64,000 bases of DNA from Spirochaetota bacterium (GTDB taxonomy: Bacteria > Spirochaetota > UBA4802 > JAKQUI01). Positions within the stretch are counted from its first letter, which is position 1, and every line of letters starts with the position of its first letter. The stretch covers positions 62,001-126,000 of the forward strand of contig JAKQUI010000004.1 in the NCBI GenBank assembly GCA_029562645.1, written 5' to 3'. Below the pieces are notes generated by a model. The model worked only from the letters and a program-made list of their open reading frames with translations. It made no database searches and was not told the DNA's origin. The position numbers and the translations under genes were made by a program. Positions 45,468-52,721 of the stretch are shown here, piece by piece.

Positions 45468-45973
45468 CAGAACCTCCTATTGAAAATGAGGGATTGCGAC
45501 ACGCGCGACTCCTCGACGCCGGAGCCGCTGTAGCCGGTCTTCACCGAGACCGTGTCCTTGAGGGTGGACAACAGGATGCTGAAAAAGCGAATATTATCGT
45601 CAAGGAGCGTGCGGTTGGTTTCCTGCAGCGATTGGATCTTGGTGAGCACCGATCGCAACGCCATCCCGATCGCCAGCAGCCGGTGCGACGAGTCCTCGTC
45701 CATCTGGGCGACGATCTGCCGCAGCGTCACGTTCCCGGGCAGTTCGTTGATGCGGTTTTCGCGCACGTACTCGTCGATGAGCGCGAGCCGCTCACGCTCC
45801 AGCGCGCCCAGCCGCCGCATGAGCTCCTCCTGCTCCCTCGAGAGCCGCTCGATCAGCGCCCCGTCGCGCGCGATGATGGCCCGTCCCTTCTCCTCCTCGC
45901 AATCGTACAGCTGGTGATAGATCGCGACCTCGTTCTTCAGTACCCGCTCAAGTTCCCTCACAGCCATGCTCAT
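45467..45973 (-). CDS. flgN: FlgN-like flagellar export chaperone
   Basis: The 168-aa product begins at the ATG at 45973 (alternative in-frame ATG at 45967), preceded by GGGAGG. It is almost wholly helical (EVAIYHQLYDCEEEKGRAI, LSREQEELMRRLGALERERL) with the length and charge pattern of FlgN, the chaperone of FlgK and FlgL. It is directly upstream of flgK and overlaps it. The name rests on position and overall pattern more than on specific residues. Confidence 0.72.
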   Translation of the reverse strand: MSMAVRELERVLKNEVAIYHQLYDCEEEKGRAIIARDGALIERLSREQEELMRRLGALERERLALIDEYVRENRINELPGNVTLRQIVAQMDEDSSHRLLAIGMALRSVLTKIQSLQETNRTLLDDNIRFFSILLSTLKDTVSVKTGYSGSGVEESRVSQSLIFNRRF

Positions 45974-46107
45974 GCTCCCTCCCTGGAATTGGGTGACGGA
46001 CACCCGATGTGCATAGTGCATCCTATGATTATGTATCGGAAAAATAATTATTCTGATAAGGATTTTATTCCCATCGAACCGAGCATTTTATAAACAAATC
46101 AGCACAA

Positions 46108-46138
46108 GTGTTGATACATGTGACGGCATCATCAACAC
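46108..46138. promoter_or_regulatory. Inverted repeat in the flgN/activase-B divergent gap
   Basis: GTGTTGAT (46108-46115) and ATCAACAC (46131-46138) are exact inverted repeats with a 15-base centre. The gap (45974-46293) is AT-rich and holds the promoters of the divergent flagellar operon and giant activase B. This could be an operator for either; a hairpin in an RNA leader is another reading. Confidence 0.4.
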
Positions 46139-46238
46139 TCTGCTTCTTTATGATATCTTTTTGCAGCATTCATGTTCTCTTGATATGGCCCCCGTTTGAT
46201 AAGCAAATGGCGCCAGAGGCACTCATTGCATTTATCGC

Positions 46239-46267
46239 TTGACATAACATTGTTATTCTTGTAATGA
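46239..46267 (+). promoter_or_regulatory. Possible promoter for giant activase B
   Basis: TTGACA (46239-46244) is followed after 17 bases by TAATGA (46262-46267). The -35 box is perfect and the -10 box weak. It lies 27-55 bp upstream of the ATG at 46294, which also has GAGGAGA just ahead as ribosome binding site. Confidence 0.45.
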
Positions 46268-46293
46268 GCGCGTGACGAATCGAGGAGAACATT

Positions 46294-49200
46294 ATGCGCG
46301 ATAATATGGTCCTAGGTATTGATATTGGTTCAGTTTCGGCGGCAATCGTCATAGTCGATTCCACATCGACCGTTCGGGCGAGCGATTACCGATTTCATTA
46401 CGGAAAACCCCGCGAGGTCCTGCGCGACATGATTTCCTCGCTCCGCCTCACGGAACCGATACCAATCGCCTGCACCTCATCGACCCCCGACATCCTGCAT
46501 GATCCCGTTCGGGTGAACGACCGCATCGCGCATATCACCGCCGCGCGGTCGATCCACGGGCGAATCGGCGCGCTCCTCGTGGTGGGCGGCGAGAAGTTCG
46601 GCCTCGCGCTCTTCGACGAGGCGGGCGAATACCGCACCTACCGCGCCAACACCTCGTGCGCGGCGGGGACCGGGAGTTTTCTCGACCAGCAGGCCCGCCG
46701 GCTCAACCTCGCCGGGATCGAGGAGTTCGCCGCGCTCGCGCAGTCCAATACGGGGCAGATTCCGCGCATCGCCTCGCGCTGCGCCGTGTTCGCCAAGACC
46801 GACCTCACGCACGCCCAGCAGGAGGGCTATTCGCTCCCGGAGATCTGCGACGGCCTCTCGCACGGCATGGCCAAGAACATTTGCGATACGGTGTTTTCGA
46901 ACATCGACATCCCCGCGCCGCTTCTGCTCGCCGGCGGGGTTGCGCGCAACGGCGCCGTCGCGCGGCACATCGGCGCGCTCGCCGGCATCGTGCCGGTGGT
47001 GGACGATCGCGCGCACCTCTACGGCGCGATGGGCGCGGCGCTCACCGCGCTCGAATCGGCGCGAACGGGCCCGCGCCTGCCCTCCGCGAACGCGCGCGAC
47101 ATCATCCGTGCCGAACGCGAGACGGAGCGTGCCTACCATTACCCCGCGCTCGATTGCGCCCTCACGCGCTATCCCGACTTCGCCTCGTGGCGACGCTTCG
47201 AATACGCCCCGCGCCGCATCCCCGGAGCAGCGCCCATCGAGATCGACATCTACCGGCCGCTTGCGGCGGGCGAACGCCTCCGCGTGTTTTTGGGCATCGA
47301 CATCGGGTCCACCAGCACCAAGGCGGCCGTCGTCCTGGCCGACCGTGAAATGCTCGCCGGCCTCTATACGCGGACGGCCGGCCGCCCCCTCGAGGCGGTG
47401 CAGGCCATCTTCGAGGCGCTCGAGACCATCGGCGACGAGCACGGCGTACGGTTCGATGTCGCCGGTGCGGGGACCACCGGCTCGGGCAGGAAGTTCATCG
47501 GCGGCATCATCGGCGCCGACCTGGTGCTCGACGAGATCTCCGCGCACGCGCGCGCGGCCTGCGAGCTCGACCCCGCGGTGGACACCATCATCGAGATCGG
47601 CGGGCAGGACGCGAAGTTCACCACGCTGCGCGACGGCACGGTCACCTTCTCGGTGATGAACACCGTATGCGCCGCCGGAACCGGGAGCTTCATCGAGGAG
47701 CAGGCCGCGATGCTCGGCTGCGCGCTCGCGGATTTCGCCCGCCGGGCCGCGGGGCAATGCGCCCCGCTCTCGAGCGACCGCTGCACCGTGTTCATGGAGC
47801 GCGACCTCAACCACTACCTCGCCGAGGGCTTCGCGGTGGACGAGGTGCTCGCCTCGGTGCTCCACTCCGTGCGCGACAACTACCTGCTCAAGGTGGCCGT
47901 GGAGGGAGCCATCGGCCGGCGCATCTTCTTCCAGGGCGCCACCGCGAAGAACCGCGCCCTGGTCGCCGCCTTCGAGCAGCGCCTCGGAAAGCCCATCACG
48001 GTGTCGCCCTATTGCCATCTCACCGGCGCCTATGGCGCGGCCCTGACGCTCATCGACAGCGGCGCCGCGGAGACGACGTTCCGCGGGATCGGCCTGCACC
48101 GGGAGGAGATCCCCGTACGCTCCGAGGCGTGCGATCTGTGCGCCAACCACTGCAAGCTCAAGTGCGCCGAGGTGGCCGGCGAGACCGTCGCCTACGGCTT
48201 CCTCTGCGGGCGCGATTATGCGACGAACGCCTTCGTGTCGCGCAACGCATCGGGGTTCGATCTCATCAAGGAGCGCGCAACGGCCTTCGCCCGGAAAAAG
48301 CGCCCCTCCCGCCACGCCGCCACGGTCGGGATCCCGGCCGCGCTCTACCTCGCCGAGGAGCTGCCGCTGTGGAAAATGTTCTTCGACGAGCTGGGCATTC
48401 CCACGGTCACCAGCGAGCACTATCGCGACGCCCTCAAGACCGGAAAGCGCCACACCGGCGCCGAGTTCTGCGCGCCCATCGCGGCCTTTCACGGCCACGT
48501 GATGCACCTCGCCGACAAGGCCGACTACCTCTTCGTGCCGACATACCTCGAGGCGCGAAACAGCGCGGGCGACGGCCGCCGGCAGTATTGCTACTACACC
48601 CAGTTCATGCCGCCGCTAATCGCCTCCATCAAGGGCTTCGATCCCGCGCGCATCGTTTCGCCGCTGGTCAACTCCATCCACGGCGCGCTGCACCAGAAGG
48701 TGCAGCTCTACAAGGCCGTGAAGACCATCACCGGCGGCGCAACGGGTTTTCTCGAGGTCTCGGCGGCCTACGACGCGGCGGCGGCCTTTCACGCACAGCG
48801 CCTCGCGCAACTTCGCGAGACGTTCACCCGCGAGATCGCGGACGCCGGCGACATCTCCGTGGTCCTGCTGGGGCGTCCCTACACCGTCCTCTCGAAACAT
48901 ATGAACAACAACATCCCCGGCATCTTCGCCGCGAACGGCGTCAAGGCCTTCTTCCAGGACATGCTCCCCGTCGAGGGCGCCGCCCCCGCCGCGATGCGAC
49001 CGCTCCTCGAAACCTTCCACTGGAAGTACGCCGCGAGCGTTTTGCAGTCCGCCGAGTACGTCGCCCGCACCGACGGCGTCTACCCGGTCCTGGTCACCTC
49101 GTTCAAGTGCTCGCCCGACTCGTTCACCGTCGAGCACTTCAAGGACATCATGGGCGGGCGCGGCAAACCGTACCTTGTCCTCCAGCTCGACGAGCACGAT

Positions 49201-50520
49201 TCGAGCGTGGGCTACGAGACGCGCATCGAGGCCGCCATACGCTCGTTCCGGAATCACCATGCCGCACGCCGTACGCCGTTGCCGTCCGCGGCGGCACTGC
49301 TCCCCTCCAACATCACCGACGAACGGAGCGTCCTCGACGGAAGGACGCTCCTCATCCCCGGCTGGGACCCCGTCAACTGCGACCTCCTCGCCGCCGTCCT
49401 CACAAGCGAGGGCATCGATGCGCGCGTCCTCGAGGAAACGCCCGACTCCATCCGGCGCAGCCTCCGCCACAACACCGGCCAGTGCATTCCGCTCACGGCC
49501 GTGGCGCAAAACTGCATCGACTACGTGGAGCGCCACGGGCTCGACCCGGCGCGCACCGCGCTGTGGATGTTCAACGCGAACATCGCGTGCAATGTCCGCC
49601 TCTTTCCGTCGTATATCAAGCGAATCCTGGACGCGCACGGCATGGAGCGGCTTTCGGTGTACGTGGGGGACATGACCTTCATCGACCTGTCCGTGAAGAC
49701 GGCCGTGAACGCCTATTTCGCGAACCTCTTCGGGGGGATGATCCGCAAGATCTCGTGCGGCATGCGCCCCCACGAGGTCGACCCCGGCGACACCGACCGC
49801 GCCGCCGTCGATGCGCTCGTCTTCTTCCGCAACGCGCTCTCCCGCGCAACATCGAAAGAGCGCGCCGTGCGCGAGGCCGTCGCCCGCTTCGCCGAGGTGC
49901 GCGTACGCCGCACGCCCAAACCGAAGGTCGCGATCTTCGGCGACGTGTACACGCGCTACAACGACGTGATGAACCAGGGCCTCATCCGCACCATCGAGGA
50001 CAACGGCGGCGAGGTGGTCATCACCCCCTTCAGCGAATACATGATGATGGTCGCCGATCCCTACATCTACAAGTGGTTCCACGAGGGCTGTTACTCCGAC
50101 GCGGCGATCGCGCGACTGCTCAAGACGGTCATTCCGGCGCTCGAGGAGCGCTATCACCGCATCTTCCGGGAGGTGCTCGACGAGCCGGCGCGTCGCCATC
50201 GCATCGACCGCGACGCGATCCTCCGGCAATTCGTCATGGACCCGCTGCACACCGGCGAATCGATGGAGAACCTGTACAAGATATTCACCCTCGCCGAGGC
50301 GCATCCCGACCTGTCGCTCTTCGTGCAGGCCAACCCGGCCTTCTGCTGCCCGTCGCTGGTCACGCAGGCGATGAGCGACCGGATCGAATCGCTCACCGGC
50401 ATCCCGGTCGTCACCATCGAATACGACGGCATCGGAGGATTCAAGAACGAGAGCGTGATCCCGTACCTCCGCTTTCCGAGGGAGCGGCGCGTCCCCGATG
50501 CGCTGCGCGCGGCGGAGTAG
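46294..50520 (+). CDS. Giant CoA-dehydratase activase / HgdB-like fusion protein, copy B
   Basis: The 1408-aa paralogue of the 33924-38072 product has the same architecture. Domain 1 (about 1-250) has GIDIGSVSAA, SCAAGTGSFLDQQ and SRCAVFAKTD. Domain 2 (about 330-590) has GIDIGSTSTK, IIEIGGQDAK, VCAAGTGSFIEEQ and DRCTVFMERD. A CDLCANHCKLKC segment (four Cys) is near residue 615, followed by a DUF2229/HgdB-like half (EFCAPIAAFHG, FKCSPDSF, IACNVRLFPSYI, AFCCPSLVTQAM). Both ASKHA domains keep the two cluster-ligand Cys, but domain 1 has VVGGEKFG instead of GGQDAK. Sequence is well diverged from copy A, so different substrates or partners are possible. A good RBS (GAGGAGA) precedes it. Confidence 0.87.
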   Translation: MRDNMVLGIDIGSVSAAIVIVDSTSTVRASDYRFHYGKPREVLRDMISSLRLTEPIPIACTSSTPDILHDPVRVNDRIAHITAARSIHGRIGALLVVGGEKFGLALFDEAGEYRTYRANTSCAAGTGSFLDQQARRLNLAGIEEFAALAQSNTGQIPRIASRCAVFAKTDLTHAQQEGYSLPEICDGLSHGMAKNICDTVFSNIDIPAPLLLAGGVARNGAVARHIGALAGIVPVVDDRAHLYGAMGAALTALESARTGPRLPSANARDIIRAERETERAYHYPALDCALTRYPDFASWRRFEYAPRRIPGAAPIEIDIYRPLAAGERLRVFLGIDIGSTSTKAAVVLADREMLAGLYTRTAGRPLEAVQAIFEALETIGDEHGVRFDVAGAGTTGSGRKFIGGIIGADLVLDEISAHARAACELDPAVDTIIEIGGQDAKFTTLRDGTVTFSVMNTVCAAGTGSFIEEQAAMLGCALADFARRAAGQCAPLSSDRCTVFMERDLNHYLAEGFAVDEVLASVLHSVRDNYLLKVAVEGAIGRRIFFQGATAKNRALVAAFEQRLGKPITVSPYCHLTGAYGAALTLIDSGAAETTFRGIGLHREEIPVRSEACDLCANHCKLKCAEVAGETVAYGFLCGRDYATNAFVSRNASGFDLIKERATAFARKKRPSRHAATVGIPAALYLAEELPLWKMFFDELGIPTVTSEHYRDALKTGKRHTGAEFCAPIAAFHGHVMHLADKADYLFVPTYLEARNSAGDGRRQYCYYTQFMPPLIASIKGFDPARIVSPLVNSIHGALHQKVQLYKAVKTITGGATGFLEVSAAYDAAAAFHAQRLAQLRETFTREIADAGDISVVLLGRPYTVLSKHMNNNIPGIFAANGVKAFFQDMLPVEGAAPAAMRPLLETFHWKYAASVLQSAEYVARTDGVYPVLVTSFKCSPDSFTVEHFKDIMGGRGKPYLVLQLDEHDSSVGYETRIEAAIRSFRNHHAARRTPLPSAAALLPSNITDERSVLDGRTLLIPGWDPVNCDLLAAVLTSEGIDARVLEETPDSIRRSLRHNTGQCIPLTAVAQNCIDYVERHGLDPARTALWMFNANIACNVRLFPSYIKRILDAHGMERLSVYVGDMTFIDLSVKTAVNAYFANLFGGMIRKISCGMRPHEVDPGDTDRAAVDALVFFRNALSRATSKERAVREAVARFAEVRVRRTPKPKVAIFGDVYTRYNDVMNQGLIRTIEDNGGEVVITPFSEYMMMVADPYIYKWFHEGCYSDAAIARLLKTVIPALEERYHRIFREVLDEPARRHRIDRDAILRQFVMDPLHTGESMENLYKIFTLAEAHPDLSLFVQANPAFCCPSLVTQAMSDRIESLTGIPVVTIEYDGIGGFKNESVIPYLRFPRERRVPDALRAAE

Positions 50521-50660
50521 GTGCGCATCGCGATCATCATCAAAGTCGGGAACGACTTCCTTCAACCGCAGCGATGGATTCGTCATCGCAAATACGGTTG
50601 ACAATCGATACCGCGACTGCTACGATTTCGCACATCACACAGAGCCAATGGAGGTTTCCC

Positions 50661-51305
50661 GTGCAGAAACTCGCGCTCATCATCATTGCCATCGTCGTGT
50701 CGCTGGTCGCCGGTTGTTCCAAAACCGCCGGCATTGACGCAACCATCATCGCGCTGGGAGGGGAGGTTACGCTCAACGGAGCGAAACCGTCACTTGGATC
50801 GAAGATCGCCTTCGGGGACGCCATAGAAACCGGCGAGAAGTCCTTTTGCGAGATCGTCGTGAAAGACAAAAACGTTTTCCGCATGGGAGCGTCCACCCGA
50901 CTGGTGTTTCGCGTTTCGGCCGACAGCAACATCCTGCAGCTCGATCGCGGGTGGTTCGCCGGCATCACGCGAAAGCTGTTCACCAAGCAACAGAGATACC
51001 TCGTGAAAACCCCGACCGTGACCGCGGGCGTTCGCGGGACCTCGTACTGCATAAAAGTCGAAAAGCCCGAGAGCACCTACTTCTGCGTCTGCAACGGAAC
51101 CATCGACCTGGCCGAAAACAACGCACAACCCGGCGAGCTGGTCACGGCAGCGCACCACATGGGGCGCCGCTTCTCCCGCGAGAAGGACGGTCGCATCGCC
51201 ATCGATAAAAATCCCGGCATGCTCTACCACGACGACGTCGGACTCGAGGCGCTCGCGAAAAAAATCGACGAGACGATCGACTGGACAAAACCGGACGAGA
51301 AGTAA
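50661..51305 (+). CDS. FecR-domain lipoprotein (GTG start)
   Basis: The GTG at 50661 is preceded by GGAGG (50650-50654) at six bases. The 214-aa product has a lipoprotein signal (VAGC, Cys near residue 17) and a FecR-like domain (FGDAIETGEKSFCEIVVKD, VKTPTVTAGVRGTSYCIKV). Two Cys (YFCVCNG) stand in the last strand region. It follows giant activase B by 140 bp. The same FecR core (T-P-T-x-T-x-x-V-R-G-T-S) is found in the lipoprotein at 28970-30022. Role unknown. Confidence 0.8.
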   Translation: MQKLALIIIAIVVSLVAGCSKTAGIDATIIALGGEVTLNGAKPSLGSKIAFGDAIETGEKSFCEIVVKDKNVFRMGASTRLVFRVSADSNILQLDRGWFAGITRKLFTKQQRYLVKTPTVTAGVRGTSYCIKVEKPESTYFCVCNGTIDLAENNAQPGELVTAAHHMGRRFSREKDGRIAIDKNPGMLYHDDVGLEALAKKIDETIDWTKPDEK

Positions 51306-51337
51306 GATCGCGTTCCGCCGCCCTACGACCAATACAC

Positions 51338-51404
51338 GGTAGCCGGTTTCGCTATCGCTCAACGCAAACGCCGCGATAAAATTCAGCGCGGCGCTTCGGC
51401 TACC
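51338..51404. repeat. Nested inverted repeat downstream of the FecR gene
   Basis: GGTAGCCG (51338-51345) and CGGCTACC (51397-51404) are inverted, with inner CCGCG/CGCGG arms. The transcript could fold into a branched hairpin. It fills part of the 174-bp gap to the Sel1-like gene. It may be a terminator or a small repeat element. Confidence 0.45.
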
Positions 51405-51479
51405 TCAGGTATTGGGCGAAAGGGGGGGGTAAGGGCTGTTTGCAGACTACATCCTTTTCCCATTCGAGATTTCAAATAA

Positions 51480-51899
51480 TCATTTAACGCCTTCAATTTC
51501 AGCAAGAAGAAGACGTGCTTTTTGATTGCCGTTAGAGATTGATTTTTTCGCCCAATAGATAGCCCTTAACTTGTTGTTTGGATTTTCGTTTTTCATATAC
51601 ATTTTATATGCCAAATTATGCTGCCCAACAGAATTACCGTTTTCTGCAGCAATAGTAAGCCAATACATCGTTTTTTCATTTTCTGAAACAGTAAAATTGT
51701 AATATTGAAACAGTTTAAAGGCAGCATCAGGCGAACCAAGTAATGCTTCTTTTTCAAGCACAGGTAACTCCGATTTTTTAATGTCAAATTCCATGCTAGG
51801 AAAGAAAGGCTTAGACTGTTTCGAATCGTCATTTTTACAGCTCACAAAAGACACGATGATAATGATGATAAAACCTAATAGTAATCTTACAGTTATCAT
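51480..51899 (-). CDS. Sel1-repeat-like lipoprotein, candidate immunity protein
   Basis: The 139-aa protein is very AT-rich. It starts with a lipoprotein signal (VSFVSC, Cys near residue 21) and has Sel1/TPR-like helical repeats (GSPDAAFKLFQYYN, MYWLTIAAENGNSVGQHNLA, AIYWAKKSISNGNQKARLLLA). The ATG overlaps the stop of the upstream Rhs-tip gene as ATGA, so the two are translated as a unit. Lipid-anchored immunity proteins that guard the periplasm are known beside Rhs-type toxins, and this arrangement fits, but immunity is inferred from position and type only. Confidence 0.68.
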   Translation of the reverse strand: MITVRLLLGFIIIIIVSFVSCKNDDSKQSKPFFPSMEFDIKKSELPVLEKEALLGSPDAAFKLFQYYNFTVSENEKTMYWLTIAAENGNSVGQHNLAYKMYMKNENPNNKLRAIYWAKKSISNGNQKARLLLAEIEGVK

Positions 51900-52654
51900 T
51901 TTCCATCTTTCCTCGGCTCAAAGGAATAAAGGACTCCCGGACTTGAACCAGGCCCCAACGGCAACCAACTTCTTGGTGCGACACCATAATTCCCAGATGG
52001 AAGCACCCATAAAAAGTTATTTGGCGCTTCAACATTTACACCGAGAGCATCTGCTAGCTTTTGCGCGAATGGCACGTCGCCAGATTTTGGCTTTGAACCC
52101 GTATTACAAGCCAACAGCCGAACAGTCATACCTGCTTTATAATCAGGGTGTTCTTTAATCATTTTAGCCAACCCCCTAGGTGTTATAGGGTTACCCTTGC
52201 TATCTACAATTTCACTAGCATTCCCATGTGCTCCAATTATAAATTTACCTTTGATAGACGGCGTGTTTTGAAAAGACGCGTAGGTCATAGAATTCTTTTC
52301 AACCAAGTTCATATTGACCTTTAATCCGTCAGGATCGATATATCGTAGCGGATTATTCCAAGTGTAACTATATGGATCGAGGTTTGCTGACCTATACGCC
52401 CCTCCATACCCGGGTATTTTCCCTATTTTATCTTTGTCGTTTAACTCATGCCAAATGAAATCGTGCTTATCATCGAAGTCTTGAGGTTTGGGTAAATATT
52501 TCCCTTCGGGTATCATAGGATCGACACTCACCCACCGACTCACCACTGCATCATAATACCTCGCCCCGAAATAATATAGCCCTGTTTCCTGATCCAGTTC
52601 CTTTGCAGTAAACTTATACCCCAGCTCAACCCCGCCAGCGGCTTTTTCTTCCAC
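51896..52654 (-). CDS. Orphan Rhs-repeat tip with C-terminal putative toxin domain
   Basis: The first ~100 residues are the Rhs-associated core: KELDQETGLYYFGARYYD, SRWVSVDP, then the terminal DPYSYTWNNPLRYIDPDG. After that the sequence becomes AT-rich and unrelated (about 150 aa): FIIGAHGNASEIVD, a GMTVRLLACNTG stretch with the Cys, and a late FLWVLPSGNYGV. This split is the hallmark of polymorphic-toxin Rhs tips. The start assigned is a GTG at 52654; the Rhs reading frame continues upstream as YFPYGETW, then meets a stop in the repeat at 52681-52721, so the rest of the Rhs protein is missing. It could be an inactive remnant or a spare tip cassette. Confidence 0.78.
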   Translation of the reverse strand: MEEKAAGGVELGYKFTAKELDQETGLYYFGARYYDAVVSRWVSVDPMIPEGKYLPKPQDFDDKHDFIWHELNDKDKIGKIPGYGGAYRSANLDPYSYTWNNPLRYIDPDGLKVNMNLVEKNSMTYASFQNTPSIKGKFIIGAHGNASEIVDSKGNPITPRGLAKMIKEHPDYKAGMTVRLLACNTGSKPKSGDVPFAQKLADALGVNVEAPNNFLWVLPSGNYGVAPRSWLPLGPGSSPGVLYSFEPRKDGK

Positions 52655-52680
52655 CCACGTCTCGCCATATGGGAAGTACC

Positions 52681-52721
52681 CCTCCCCCTCTCCTCACGGG
52701 AGAGGGGGCCGGGGGGTGAGG
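52681..52721. repeat. Half element of the CACCTCAYCCC repeat family (copy 3)
   Basis: The segment CCTCCCCCTCTCCTCACGGGAGAGGGGG then GGGGGGTGAGGT matches the right half of copies 1 and 2, with one hairpin and one GTGAGG end only. Its left edge coincides with the point where the Rhs reading frame is lost, and its right edge touches the stop codon of the alpha-2-macroglobulin-like gene. Confidence 0.7.

Noticed and set aside
45974-46293. Sigma-28 flagellar promoter upstream of flgN
   Set aside because: TAAA and a TCCGATAC sequence occur on the minus strand, but their spacing (about 23 bases) does not fit the sigma-28 consensus.
47667-50660. Long plus-strand open frame that runs in another frame through giant activase B before the FecR gene
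   Set aside because: It is Arg/Pro/Ala-rich shadow sequence; only the part after the GTG at 50661 is a real gene.
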